Positions 55,867 through 64,000 of a stretch of 64,000 bases of DNA are shown piece by piece; position 1 is the first letter of the stretch; every line of letters begins with the position of its first letter. The stretch is from contig JARGOF010000015.1 of assembly GCA_029212415.1 (NCBI GenBank), forward strand, positions 1 through 64,000, given 5' to 3'. The notes under the pieces were generated by a model. The model saw nothing but the letters and a program-made list of their open reading frames with translations, was not told the origin of the DNA and did no database searches. Origin of the DNA: Rhizobiaceae bacterium (GTDB taxonomy: Bacteria > Pseudomonadota > Alphaproteobacteria > Rhizobiales > Rhizobiaceae). The position numbers and the translations under genes were made by a program.

Positions 55867-57511
55867 GTTTGTAATCCTGGAAGTTCAGCCTGTTCGATGT
55901 ATAATAGACGATGCCGCCGATATCCTTGCCGTGGGCGAGCTGAAAACCGGGATTGGCAATCAGGGTCCAGGGTGCTTCCTCATTGATGATCTTCTGCGCC
56001 GCAGTCGTTGCCGCGAAGCGATCTTCTTCGACGAGCGTCGACAGTGAGGTCTTGATCAGGGCATCAACTTCCTCGTTCTTGTAATTCGAGAAATCGAGAA
56101 ATGACCCGGAGTGGAAGTATAGGTTGAGCGAGAAGCCTGGATCCGGCGTGAAAGGCGCATCGAGGTTGAAGGTCATGGGTTCACTGCGCTTGACCAGACT
56201 GTCAAAGAATGTACCGGCCGGCAGCTTCTTGAGTTCAATGGTAACGCCGATTTTTTTCAACGCTGTCTGGTACATAATGGCAATCGTCTCCTCGAAGGGA
56301 ATGCCTGCATTGTAGGCCAGCGTTGAAGTGAAACCATCAGCATGCCCCGCCTCGGCAAGCAACGCCTTGGCCTTTTCAATGTCGTAGTCGTAGTCATAGA
56401 ATTCTGCAGTGGCACCGGGATAGAAATCCGGCATGAAGGTTGTCATCTTCTTGCCGAAGCCCTGCATGATCGTTTTGACCACTTCGTCCTTGGGCATGGC
56501 GTAATTCAGCGCCTGGCGCACCTTGATGTTGTCGAGCGGCGCGAATGCGGTGTTGAGTTCGATCCAAAGCATCTGACTGGCTTCGATCGACGTCACAGTT
56601 GCATCCGTGCTGTTCTCCAGACTCTTCATTTCGGTCGGAGCAAGATTTTGCGCAATGTCCACGGCGCCGCCTTGCAACAATTGCAGTCGGGTAGCCGAAA
56701 TCGGGACTTCGCGGAAAACCACGGTTTCGAAATATGGCTTTTCACCATAATAGTCCGATCGCGCTGTGGCCACCATCTGCTGACCACGGGTAATGTCTTT
56801 CAGCGCATAGGGACCGAAGCCGGCAACATTTGTGTCGAGGAAGTTGCGGGCCCATGGGTCGTCTGTGGTCGCCATTTCCTTGCATTTTGTGGAATCAAAG
56901 ATCGGATTTGCAAGATGACCGCAAACGATCATCAGGATCGGATTTGGATCCTTGAGTGTGAATGACACCACGTATTTGCTTTCGACCTTGACCGCGTCCT
57001 TGTCCGGCAGCCCCATCACGGAGGTCATGAAGGCGCCGGCGCCCTTGACCTCGAATTTGCGGTCAAAGGTGTATTTGACGTCTTCGGCGGTAAGTTCATT
57101 GCCCCAATTGCTCAGCACGCCCTGACGCAGTGTGAACACCACCGATTTTCCATCCTCGGCAAAAGCCCAGCTTTCCGCCAGCATACCCTTTAGGTTGTAG
57201 CCGCCCGGCAGGTCAGGGCGCGGTTCAAGGTCTTCGCGCATCACGCCATCGACAGTGTCGGGAATGGTGCCGAAACCGATGAGATAATCGTAGAAAGCGG
57301 CAACGGTATCGATCGTGCCCGGCGATAGTGAGTTTTCGACGTCGAGGCTGAGTGGTGTCGCCGGTGCCGCGATAACCAGGGTCTTGCTGCGATCCTGGCC
57401 AAACGAGGCGTTGACGAACCCGGGTGCAAAGGTGAAAGCGCTGGCTGCAGCGCCGTATTTGAGAAGGGTGCGCCGTGAAAGCGGGATGGTGCCATTGGCT
57501 GTGTTGTGCAT
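55859..57511 (-). CDS. Peptide-type ABC transporter substrate-binding protein (family 5)
   Basis: A 550-residue periplasmic protein with a twin-arginine-type signal (LSRRTLLKYGAAASAFTF, cleavage after about residue 35). Typical DppA/OppA features are KGMLAESWAFAEDGKSVVFT, the helix DVKYTFDRKFEV and LEPRPDLPGG. It should deliver a peptide, amide or ureide to the DppBC-type permease. First gene of an eight-gene leftward operon that includes an amidase and a hydantoinase. Confidence 0.94.
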   Translation of the reverse strand: MHNTANGTIPLSRRTLLKYGAAASAFTFAPGFVNASFGQDRSKTLVIAAPATPLSLDVENSLSPGTIDTVAAFYDYLIGFGTIPDTVDGVMREDLEPRPDLPGGYNLKGMLAESWAFAEDGKSVVFTLRQGVLSNWGNELTAEDVKYTFDRKFEVKGAGAFMTSVMGLPDKDAVKVESKYVVSFTLKDPNPILMIVCGHLANPIFDSTKCKEMATTDDPWARNFLDTNVAGFGPYALKDITRGQQMVATARSDYYGEKPYFETVVFREVPISATRLQLLQGGAVDIAQNLAPTEMKSLENSTDATVTSIEASQMLWIELNTAFAPLDNIKVRQALNYAMPKDEVVKTIMQGFGKKMTTFMPDFYPGATAEFYDYDYDIEKAKALLAEAGHADGFTSTLAYNAGIPFEETIAIMYQTALKKIGVTIELKKLPAGTFFDSLVKRSEPMTFNLDAPFTPDPGFSLNLYFHSGSFLDFSNYKNEEVDALIKTSLSTLVEEDRFAATTAAQKIINEEAPWTLIANPGFQLAHGKDIGGIVYYTSNRLNFQDYKRV

Positions 57512-57645
57512 GGTAACTCTCCGGTTGGACGGCCGACCGACGCTCGATCAGCTTGATTCCAATCAATCAAGTTTCGTGCCAGATGCCGGTTTTGGCCGTT
57601 CCATGGCGTCTGTATCGATCTATGCTATTGCTATTAATGGGAAAA

Positions 57646-57662
57646 AATCTTGCATCAAGATT
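57646..57662. promoter_or_regulatory. Operator-like palindrome 1 upstream of the ABC/amidase operon
   Basis: AATCTTGCATCAAGATT is a perfect 7+3+7 palindrome located 135 bases before the binding-protein start. It shares the AATCwTG-N3-CAwGATT shape with the site at 57684-57704. Confidence 0.6.
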
Positions 57663-57683
57663 GCTGGTAATTTGATATGACTA

Positions 57684-57704
57684 AAAATCATGTAACATGA
57701 TTTT
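57684..57704. promoter_or_regulatory. Operator-like palindrome 2 upstream of the ABC/amidase operon
   Basis: Arms AAAATCATG and CATGATTTT flank TAA in a perfect 9+3+9 palindrome. Its centre is 40 bases from that of palindrome 1, close to four helical turns, as expected for cooperative binding by dimers. Confidence 0.6.
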
Positions 57705-57718
57705 GCATCACAATTGTG
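57703..57718. promoter_or_regulatory. Third TTGCATCA site with CACAATTGTG palindrome
   Basis: TTGCATCACAATT overlaps the end of palindrome 2 and includes the perfect ten-base palindrome CACAATTGTG (57709-57718). TTGCATCA is the same eight-mer found in palindrome 1 and before the XRE-cupin gene. Confidence 0.45.
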
Positions 57719-58312
57719 CAAAAAAGTTTATCCTGCTTAAATTTAAGGCCCAAAGGATCATCCGACCAATTGCCAGCCTGGGCAAAGTCAGCCTTTCCTC
57801 TTTGATGCATCGGTTTCAGCGGACTGGTGCGAAGGCATCGTCTGCCGGTCGGGAATATGAACTGATATCAACGTCCGTTAGACGTGTTGCCGCGGCAGCG
57901 CACCAACGTCACTTTGCAGGTCGGTGGGCATGCGGCGACCAGAGGCTCGGCGCTGGCGGTCGGTGCAGGGGGCCGGGAATGGGGGTGGTGATGTGCTGTG
58001 TTGTGTCGAAGAGGGCCATATGTCTTAGAGCGAAACGAAGCCCCAACCCCGTCGTGACCGGTGCCGGAGTGATGGAGTCCATCATTCTCCCGCCAGAGTT
58101 GGCTTCCTCACCCATTGAAAAGGGGGCTCTATTTCAATCATTTAAATGAGAGGGCCAGTTTAATAGGAAAAATGGTTGATTTTGCCCACTGCTCGCTTTG
58201 ACTTGCGCTTTTGGTGGAGAACAACGATGCCTAAAAATCGCCTTTTGCGCTTCCGGTTAATTGTGTAGCGGTTTTCCGATAGGATAGCGGGCCAGACAAA
58301 GGAGGATGATAA

Positions 58313-58337
58313 AACGTCGTTTCGAAGAAACGACGTT
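58313..58337 (-). terminator. Strong hairpin downstream of the NIPSNAP gene
   Basis: AACGTCGTTTC (58313-58323) pairs perfectly with GAAACGACGTT (58327-58337) around a three-base loop. On the minus strand it is followed by TTAT, giving TTTTAT across the stem end, a modest T-tract. It lies 95 bases after the NIPSNAP stop codon. Confidence 0.55.
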
Positions 58338-58431
58338 GTAACGGATCAGCAATCAATATCAATTCGATCAAATGATCCCATTTGGGCGTGAAGCGCTCTA
58401 GTGCGTCCAGAACCGAAAGCAGCCGGTTCAA

Positions 58432-58761
58432 TTATTTGATTGCGGAGAAAGCCGTCGGCGCAAGAAACTGGCTTGCAATATTTGCAACCACTTCGCCATG
58501 TTTTTCCTGATGCGCCGCGCGGGCTGTGACCCACGCGTTGTCGGTGGCGAATGCCCCCCATTTGCGTTGGCGATCGTCCAGCGACTCCCAGGCCAGAAAA
58601 TAGGTCAGCTCATTGCTCGATTCGCCAATCATGGTGGTAAAAAAACCGGCTTGCTTGATACCAAGCCGCTCCCAAATGCCAAGGGTGGTCTCCTCGAAGC
58701 GCTGCAACAGAGCGGGAAGGCCACCGGGTACGCAGCGGTAAACACGCATTTCATAGATCAT
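58432..58761 (-). CDS. NIPSNAP family protein
   Basis: A 109-residue protein beginning MIYEMRVYRCVPGGLPALLQ, with WERLGIKQAGFFTTMIGESS, YFLAWESLDDRQRKW and the closing FLAPTAFS. This is the NIPSNAP dimeric alpha/beta-barrel pattern. The bacterial proteins are often in catabolic clusters and their activity is not defined. It is 48 bases downstream of the YciI-like gene and probably cotranscribed. Confidence 0.9.
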   Translation of the reverse strand: MIYEMRVYRCVPGGLPALLQRFEETTLGIWERLGIKQAGFFTTMIGESSNELTYFLAWESLDDRQRKWGAFATDNAWVTARAAHQEKHGEVVANIASQFLAPTAFSAIK

Positions 58762-58809
58762 TTGTTCTTCCTTTGATATTTTGCCGTGAATTTTGGTTTG
58801 CCTGTCTGC

Positions 58810-59184
58810 TCAGTCAGCGACAACAGCGCTCTGGTCGGAATATCTGATGGTCACCGTCATGGATCCCTCGTTCATCATCCATTTGCGGATGGTATAGGTG
58901 CGCAATCCCGCTGCGTGAAAGGGATCGGCATCGGCCAAAGCCCGTGCCTCGGCGACAGACTGCGCCCGCAGGATGATCATGCCGCCCGAGGGAAGGTCGT
59001 CGCCCTCTTCAAAATAGGGTCCAGCGCCGAACAATTTCCCCTCGCGTTCAAGCCGGACCTGATATTCCAGATGTTCGGGCAGAAGTTTTTGAATTTCAGG
59101 TGATCGTGCGGGCGTCGTCGTCACCACGTAAAATTCTTTTCTCAACATTGTTGCGGTCAACTGGTCTGGCGTCTTGTCGCTCAT
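58810..59184 (-). CDS. YciI-like protein
   Basis: A 124-residue protein with EFYVVTTTPARSPEIQKLLP, GKLFGAGPYFEEGDDLPSGG and SVAEARALADADPFHAAGL. The His and Asp of the last motif form the putative active site of the YciI ferredoxin-like fold. It may act in ring cleavage-related chemistry, but the substrate is unknown. A terminator separates it from the tctC gene upstream. Confidence 0.9.
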   Translation of the reverse strand: MSDKTPDQLTATMLRKEFYVVTTTPARSPEIQKLLPEHLEYQVRLEREGKLFGAGPYFEEGDDLPSGGMIILRAQSVAEARALADADPFHAAGLRTYTIRKWMMNEGSMTVTIRYSDQSAVVAD

Positions 59185-59224
59185 GGTGCGGCCCCTGCTT
59201 GGCGATCGGTTTTGTGCTCAAATC

Positions 59225-59255
59225 AAAAAAAGGCCCGCCGGCGAACCGACGGGCC
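59225..59255 (-). terminator. Rho-independent terminator after tctC
   Basis: GGCCCGCCGG (59232-59241) pairs with CCGACGGGCC (59246-59255) with one mismatch. Read on the minus strand it is followed by a run of seven T (59225-59231). It ends the third TTT operon, whose tctC stop is at 59269. Confidence 0.85.
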
Positions 59256-59268
59256 TGAATGCGCTGAA

Positions 59269-60231
59269 TTAGCGTTTTTGAACGCCTGCTGCGTCAACAA
59301 CAGTCTTCCAAAGGCCAATCTGCCGTTCGACCATTGCGCGCATTTCCTCGCCAGACGATGGCGATGGTTTTGCGCCCAGCTTGGAAATACGTGCGGCAAC
59401 GTCCGGATCGGCCATGGCTGCATGCAGGGAAGCACGCAGTTTGTCAGCCACTTCTGCCGGAACACCTGCCGGCATGCCGACGCCGGTCCAGGACACAATG
59501 TCGAAGTCCGGTGAGACCGTTTCAGAAAGCGTTGGTACATCCGGCTTGTCGGGCCAGCGCACTGCGGATGATACGGCGAGAATATCGAACGAACCGGCGG
59601 CTTCCTGCGGTGTCATGACGGTACCGGTATCGATGACAACGTCAACTTCTCCGCCGAGCAGTGCGGTTGCTGCTGCAGCACCGCCCTTGTAGGGCACGTG
59701 GATGAAATCGGCGCCTGTCTTCAGGTCCATGAGTTCGCCTGTCAGATGCTGGGTCGAACCAACGCCTGAATGGCCGATCTTCAACGTACCGGGAGCAGCT
59801 TTTGCTTTGGCGATCAGATCTTCGATTGATTCGAACGCGCCCGCCTGTGCAGCAACAAAGAACGGAAACTGACCGATGGTTGAGATGAAGGTGAAGTCAT
59901 CCAACGGATCGAACGGCTGCGATTTGTAAAGGGCAGCCGATACGGCATGACCACCGACCATCAACTGGATTGTATAGCCGTCGGGATCAGACTTGGAAAC
60001 GAAGTCGGACGCCACATTGCCGCCGGCGCCAGGCTTTGATTCGACCACAACAGGCTGCCCCAGATCCTTGCTCATGGGTTCCGCCACGATCCGTGCGACC
60101 GTATCGGCATTGCCACCGGCGCCGAAGCCGATGATGAAGCGGATGGAGCGATCGGGATAATCATCTGCGCCAAGTGCGGCACCTGACATCATTGCAACAA
60201 CTGGCAGGGCCAGCATGAGTTTCTTTAACAT
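59269..60231 (-). CDS. tctC: Tripartite tricarboxylate transporter binding protein (TctC/Bug family)
   Basis: A 320-residue periplasmic protein with a Sec signal peptide (residues 1-21, ending ALGADDYP). The mature start YPDRSIRFIIGFGAGGNADT and HVPYKGGAAAATALLGGE are Bug signatures. It serves the TctAB permease encoded just upstream. Third tctC paralogue in the window, most like the standard family in length. Confidence 0.94.
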   Translation of the reverse strand: MLKKLMLALPVVAMMSGAALGADDYPDRSIRFIIGFGAGGNADTVARIVAEPMSKDLGQPVVVESKPGAGGNVASDFVSKSDPDGYTIQLMVGGHAVSAALYKSQPFDPLDDFTFISTIGQFPFFVAAQAGAFESIEDLIAKAKAAPGTLKIGHSGVGSTQHLTGELMDLKTGADFIHVPYKGGAAAATALLGGEVDVVIDTGTVMTPQEAAGSFDILAVSSAVRWPDKPDVPTLSETVSPDFDIVSWTGVGMPAGVPAEVADKLRASLHAAMADPDVAARISKLGAKPSPSSGEEMRAMVERQIGLWKTVVDAAGVQKR

Positions 60232-60276
60232 TGTATTCCTCCCTTATAGAGCGGTCAAGATTATATTCAGCGAGCC

Positions 60277-61797
60277 TCAGACCGAGAAAGGCCCACTGTG
60301 TCCCTTGAGGGATTTCAACGTTTTTCGACGTGAAACGATGGCTGAAACGAAGGTGAATACCAACAGCGCGACACCGCAAAAAACCAGTGTTGCGCTGATT
60401 GGGCGCGTGACGAAGACGGTAAAATCGCCGCTGTACAAAAGCATGGTTCGGCGAAAATTCTCTTCCAGCATCGGACCAAGCACAAAGCCCAGAAGCACCG
60501 GCGCCGGTTCAAAGCGAAACCATTTCATGACATAGCCCAAGAGCCCGAAAACCAGTGTCAGGACCACATCGGTGACGCTGCTGCGGTGGGAATATACGCC
60601 GACGCAAATAAGCAGAACGATGGCCGGGTAGAGCCGGTGATAGGGGATGCTCAAGAGGCGAACCCAAAGACCGATCAAAGGTATATTGATGATCAGCAAA
60701 ATGATGTTGCCGACGAAGAAACTGGCGATAACGCCCCAGAACAATTGCGGCTCGTCCACGATCAGGCGTGGTCCTGGAATAATGCCGTTGAGGATCAATG
60801 CGCCGATGATCAGAGCCATCACCGCATCACCCGGGATGCCCAGGGTCAAGGTGGGAATGAAGCTGGTTTGCGCGGCGGCATTATTGGCCGATTCCGGCGC
60901 GCAAAGTCCGGGCAGATGCCCTTTGCCGAATTCCTTGGGGGTGCGGGAGATGCGGCGCTCAAGAGCGTAAGCCATGAAGGCTGCGATGGCCGCGCCGGTT
61001 CCCGGCAAGGCACCAAAGAAGGCGCCGATCGATGCGCCGCGTCCCACAGGCGATACCATCGAACGCAGCTCTGCCCTGGTGGGCAAAAGATCTTTGTAGG
61101 ACAATTTGATATCAATCTTGCGGGTTTCAACATTGCTGGCGTTGCGTATGATTTCCGACACGCCGAACAGACCCATGGCCAGCGATACCAGACTGATCCC
61201 GTCAGCCAGTGCATCGGTGGCGACAAAGCGGTATTGGCCGGTATTGGCGTCTGATCCAACCATCCCCAGGGCGATGCCGACCAGAGCCATCGAGAAGGCG
61301 CGGATGGGAGAGCCGGAACTGATCAGGGAGGCCGCGACCAAACCCAGCGCCACCAGCATGGTATATTCCGGCGCGCCGAATTTAAGCGCCAGTGCCGCCA
61401 TTGGAATCGCTGCCAGAACAACAATGAGGACCCCGAACATGCTGCCGATGAAGGAAGAGATTGCCGTCACCAGCAAGGCAAAACCAGCGCGGCCGCTTTG
61501 CGCCAGCGGATAGCCCTCCAGGCAGGTCACGACGGATGACGGCGTGCCTGGAAGATTGAGCAGAATCGAGGCGATGGCCCCGCCATATTGGGAGCCGTAA
61601 TAAATGCCTGCCAACAGGATGACCGAACTGGTGGGATCCAGATAGAACGTCACCGGCAGCAGCAAAGAGATGGCTGTTATGGCGCCAACGCCAGGGAGCA
61701 CACCGATGACCTGCCCCAGCAGCACGCCGAAAAATGCATACATGAGGACGTGCGGTTGCAGAACAACCGACAGGCCTAGCAGGAATTGCTCAGCCAT
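60277..61797 (-). CDS. tctA: Tripartite tricarboxylate transporter large permease (TctA)
   Basis: A 506-residue membrane protein starting MAEQFLLGLSVVLQPH; the frame continues 22 codons up into tctB, but this start fits. Signatures are GVLPGVGAITAISLLLPVTF near residue 30, ASILLNLPGTPSSVVTCLEG, and NAAAQTSFIPTLTLGIPGD. About 12 helices; the C-terminus is basic. Four bases after tctB. Confidence 0.95.
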   Translation of the reverse strand: MAEQFLLGLSVVLQPHVLMYAFFGVLLGQVIGVLPGVGAITAISLLLPVTFYLDPTSSVILLAGIYYGSQYGGAIASILLNLPGTPSSVVTCLEGYPLAQSGRAGFALLVTAISSFIGSMFGVLIVVLAAIPMAALALKFGAPEYTMLVALGLVAASLISSGSPIRAFSMALVGIALGMVGSDANTGQYRFVATDALADGISLVSLAMGLFGVSEIIRNASNVETRKIDIKLSYKDLLPTRAELRSMVSPVGRGASIGAFFGALPGTGAAIAAFMAYALERRISRTPKEFGKGHLPGLCAPESANNAAAQTSFIPTLTLGIPGDAVMALIIGALILNGIIPGPRLIVDEPQLFWGVIASFFVGNIILLIINIPLIGLWVRLLSIPYHRLYPAIVLLICVGVYSHRSSVTDVVLTLVFGLLGYVMKWFRFEPAPVLLGFVLGPMLEENFRRTMLLYSGDFTVFVTRPISATLVFCGVALLVFTFVSAIVSRRKTLKSLKGHSGPFSV

Positions 61798-61801
61798 TGC
61801 C

Positions 61802-62266
61802 TCACCTCCCAAACACGGATAGCGGCAAACCAAGCGCCACAATGAACAACAGCCACCCGGCAAGGGTGACGGCTGCGGAATAGATCACGATGCTGAGCGG
61901 ACCGGATTGTTTGTTTGCCAGCTTTGATATCGCAACCGCGCAAAACATGGCTGGGACGAGGCCCGCCGGCTCGATCAGGGTAACGAAGATGATGACAGCG
62001 GCAGAGATGAGAATGAGCGCCCGCCATTGCGGTTGTTCTGATTCAAATGTTTCCGTCGTGCGCAGATCGGACACCAGAATGGCCAATCCAAAAAATATCA
62101 ATGTGCCACTGACGAGATGCGGCATGTACCCAGGGCCCATTTGCACGACACTACCGGAGGGATAGGACCAGGAGATCGCCAGCATGGCCGCACCAAAAGC
62201 GGCCAGCGCCGGGCCGCCAACAATGCGTCTCCACAAAGAGAAATCTGTCCGCTCGGTATTCTGCAA
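61802..62266 (-). CDS. tctB: Tripartite tricarboxylate transporter small permease (TctB)
   Basis: A 154-residue membrane protein with four helices, near residues 20-37, 48-68, 83-118 (two) and 128-150. A TTG start at 62266 is chosen because AGGAGG lies nine bases upstream; a GTG at 62287 includes that ribosome site in its own codons. Identified by topology and its place before tctA. Confidence 0.82.
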   Translation of the reverse strand: MQNTERTDFSLWRRIVGGPALAAFGAAMLAISWSYPSGSVVQMGPGYMPHLVSGTLIFFGLAILVSDLRTTETFESEQPQWRALILISAAVIIFVTLIEPAGLVPAMFCAVAISKLANKQSGPLSIVIYSAAVTLAGWLLFIVALGLPLSVFGR

Positions 62267-62292
62267 GTTGGTTATCCTCCTCACCAATATCC

Positions 62293-63351
62293 CTACTGCA
62301 TGTCCGCTTTTGGCACTGATGCCTTCGACACAGGTTGAAGCATGGCCACGCCAAGCTCCCCAGCCAATGCCGCAAGTTTTTTCTGTGTTCCCGCTGCCAG
62401 CGGGATGCCATCGCGGTGACGTTGCTCTGCCGTCTGAAAACCGCGTTCGCCTGGCATCAAAATGGAATCGGTGCCTTCCGAGCGCGGCAGCGCGCGTATA
62501 TTGGTGGCGAGGCGGTCAACCTCTGCCTTGAAAAGTGTCAGATCGATAAATGCCGATACCCGGATCGCCATCGCCAGGCCGTTCATTCCGGCCTTGTTGC
62601 CTTCAAGCGCCTCTGAAATCACAGGATTTGACACGAGAAGGCTTGATAGCACCTCGATCATCAACGACAGACCGGACCCCTTTGGACCGCCCAGCGGTGT
62701 CAGTGTTGCGACCTCTGCCGGATCAGTCGTCGGGCGTCCCTGATCGTCGACACCCCAGGTGTCGGGGATCGCCGTTCCCGCGTCCCGGGCCTGGAAAATC
62801 TTGCCGAGCGCAACCGTGGACGTCGACATGTCCAGCAGCAATGGCCGCTCTCCGGAGGGTGCTGCTATGGTGATAGGGTTGGTTGAAACCCCCGAAGCGC
62901 TGGACCCGTGATAGGCCATCAGCGGACTAGATGCAGACATGACGATGCCAACGCAACCACGTTGCGCCGCTTCCAGCGCATAGTAACCAACGGCTCCCGC
63001 ATGTGTGATGCTGCGTGCCGAACACCAGCCGACGCCCAGCTGTGAGGCGATGTCGATCGCTTCTGCCATCGCTGTGACCATCGATGTTGCGCCCGGCGCG
63101 CGATCGGCATCAAGAATGGCAACGGCGCCATCGCGCTTGATGACGCTTGGCTTGGCAACCGGATTGATGGTGCCTTGCTTGACCATCTCGAGATAACGCG
63201 GAATACGCAGAACCCCGTGGGAATCCGCGCCGCGCGCATTGGCCCAGACCAGGACCTTTGCGGTTTGCTCGGCATGGGCGGGCGCAAATCCGCCCGCCGT
63301 CAGCAGGGCAGTGGCAAAATGCTCCAGATCTTCAGGGCTGTAATTGCTCAT
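62293..63351 (-). CDS. Malate/L-lactate dehydrogenase family (Ldh2)
   Basis: A 352-residue protein with NARGADSHGVLRIPRYLEM carrying the active-site His, the RSITHAGAVGYYALEAAQ helix and GGPKGSGLSLMIEVL. It probably oxidises a 2-hydroxyacid taken up by the adjacent TTT transporter. Similar in layout to the 15299-16366 protein but clearly divergent. Overlaps the upstream hydrolase gene by ATGA. Confidence 0.92.
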   Translation of the reverse strand: MSNYSPEDLEHFATALLTAGGFAPAHAEQTAKVLVWANARGADSHGVLRIPRYLEMVKQGTINPVAKPSVIKRDGAVAILDADRAPGATSMVTAMAEAIDIASQLGVGWCSARSITHAGAVGYYALEAAQRGCVGIVMSASSPLMAYHGSSASGVSTNPITIAAPSGERPLLLDMSTSTVALGKIFQARDAGTAIPDTWGVDDQGRPTTDPAEVATLTPLGGPKGSGLSLMIEVLSSLLVSNPVISEALEGNKAGMNGLAMAIRVSAFIDLTLFKAEVDRLATNIRALPRSEGTDSILMPGERGFQTAEQRHRDGIPLAAGTQKKLAALAGELGVAMLQPVSKASVPKADMQ

Positions 63352-64000
63352 CAGGCATGTCCGAGCGGTGAGGGAAAGAACTTGTCGAGCCAGGCCTGTA
63401 CCAGCGTGCGCGTATGGGGTGCATCCTCGTCCGACAATGGAAAATGCGACATGCCGGTCGGGATCATCAATTCGGCATTTGCGCCGGCCTTTTCGAACAG
63501 CCGGATCGATTGTTCCATTGGCGTGATCACGTCACCTGCGGTGTGGAAAAGCAGCAGCGGACGCGGCGCAATATCGGCAACCACATCGTCAGCCCGGAAA
63601 TTATACATGCTGATCGCGGTTTCGACCGGTACTTCAAACTGTGCCTTGGGAGACAGATTGTAACGCAACTCTTCCGGGATGGGCACCACGTCAAACCGTG
63701 ATACCCACATGCTTTCACCCGTCTCGGCCTTGTGCTTGCGGCCGCGTTCCAGAATGTCGGTAAACTTGGCCCAGGCCTCGGGCGTCGGGTGCTGACCCCG
63801 GAACTTGCGTTCGCCGTCGCCCCATCCGCAAAATGACACGACACAGGCGATGCGTTCATCGATACCGCCGGCAAAGACTGCCACTGCAGCACCGAAGCTG
63901 TGACCGGTCACGCCAATGCGTTTTTCGTCCACTTCCTCGCGCTCGGCAATGAATGTCAGAGCATTCTTGGTGTCGGCAACCTGATCAAAACACCGCACTT
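63351..64000 (-). CDS. Alpha/beta hydrolase, dienelactone hydrolase-like, truncated by window edge
   Basis: The 3' 216 codons are visible; the N-terminus lies beyond the window. The nucleophile elbow VTGHSFGAAVAVFAGG, the acid in LFHTAGDVITPME and the His in MSHFPLS give a full triad. It may hydrolyse an ester or lactone to the hydroxyacid used by the downstream Ldh2 enzyme. ATGA overlap shows cotranslation. Confidence 0.88.
   Translation of the reverse strand, partial: VRCFDQVADTKNALTFIAEREEVDEKRIGVTGHSFGAAVAVFAGGIDERIACVVSFCGWGDGERKFRGQHPTPEAWAKFTDILERGRKHKAETGESMWVSRFDVVPIPEELRYNLSPKAQFEVPVETAISMYNFRADDVVADIAPRPLLLFHTAGDVITPMEQSIRLFEKAGANAELMIPTGMSHFPLSDEDAPHTRTLVQAWLDKFFPSPLGHA

Larger units (their letters stand above)
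57512..58431. other. 920-base intergenic region
   Basis: The largest gap in the window. The first 210 bases are AT-rich and hold paired operator-like palindromes before the ABC operon. A 150-codon open frame at 57697-58149 is present but has no family, no good start and unconvincing composition. The stretch near 57840-58120 may be degenerate coding sequence. The end carries a strong hairpin at 58313-58337. Confidence 0.6.

Noticed and set aside
57697-58149. 150-codon open frame on the + strand in the large intergenic gap
   Set aside because: No recognisable domain, no ribosome site, biased composition and no partner genes. Treated as non-coding or decayed.
58227-58268. 13-residue ORF preceded by GGTGGAG
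   Set aside because: The ribosome site looks good, but the peptide is too short to support without conservation data.

Overview
The window is about 57% GC by eye, densely coding, and reads as a chromosomal stretch of an alphaproteobacterium, most likely a marine or soil member of the Hyphomicrobiales (Rhizobiales). The grounds are the density of TRAP, tripartite tricarboxylate (TTT) and dipeptide-type ABC transporters, the dehydrogenase families, a rhizobial-type intergenic stem-loop and a laterally mobile N-ATPase operon. No rRNA, tRNA, CRISPR array or phage module was seen. Family assignments come from reading the translated sequences; no database search was run.

Layout. 1-14725 (+): a catabolic region with a truncated zinc alcohol dehydrogenase, a cupin, a complete TRAP transporter, DUF1330, quinone oxidoreductase, two Gfo/Idh/MocA oxidoreductases, a complete TTT transporter (tctB-tctA-tctC), OsmC, an AEC permease, a flavin-reductase-like protein and a 3-hydroxyisobutyrate-dehydrogenase-like enzyme. 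14716-17111: cupin, Ldh2-type dehydrogenase and a VapBC module. 17197-23244 (-): CMD protein, second TTT set (tctC-tctB-tctA), a Gfo oxidoreductase and a TRAP-type binding protein without signal peptide, with a divergent LysR regulator and a large palindrome between. 24422-26334 (-): alpha/beta hydrolase and luciferase-like monooxygenase.

26665-33176 (+): a complete N-ATPase operon, atpDCQRBEFAG, preceded by an FNR/FixK-type box. It is followed by a SHOCT membrane protein and a DUF302 protein, divergent and with a second FNR-like box between them. 34435-38393: a CHASE-PAS-GGDEF-EAL protein, a small excalibur-like secreted protein and a polysaccharide pyruvyl transferase. 38405-44409 (-): a GT25 glycosyltransferase and an unusual run of a Mur-ligase-like enzyme, a FemAB/GNAT-like transferase, an ATP-grasp ligase and a QueC-like PP-loop ATPase. 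This run is the best candidate for an undescribed biosynthetic system, perhaps making an amino-acid-decorated glycan or peptide-like metabolite.

44516-47103: a MobA-like aromatic hydroxylase and divergent MarR regulator sharing one operator. 47242-47868: a DUF6713 membrane-protein gene split by a 274-bp MITE-like element. 48032-57511 (-): an operon for uptake and hydrolysis of an amide or cyclic ureide (ABC binding protein, two permeases, HbpS-like protein, amidase, XRE-cupin regulator, double ATPase, hydantoinase), with repeated TTGCATCA motifs upstream. 58432-64000 (-): NIPSNAP and YciI-like proteins, then a third TTT set with an Ldh2 dehydrogenase and a partial alpha/beta hydrolase.

The recurring theme is high-affinity uptake of organic acids or amides coupled to NAD(P)-dependent oxidoreductases; no substrate can be fixed from sequence alone.
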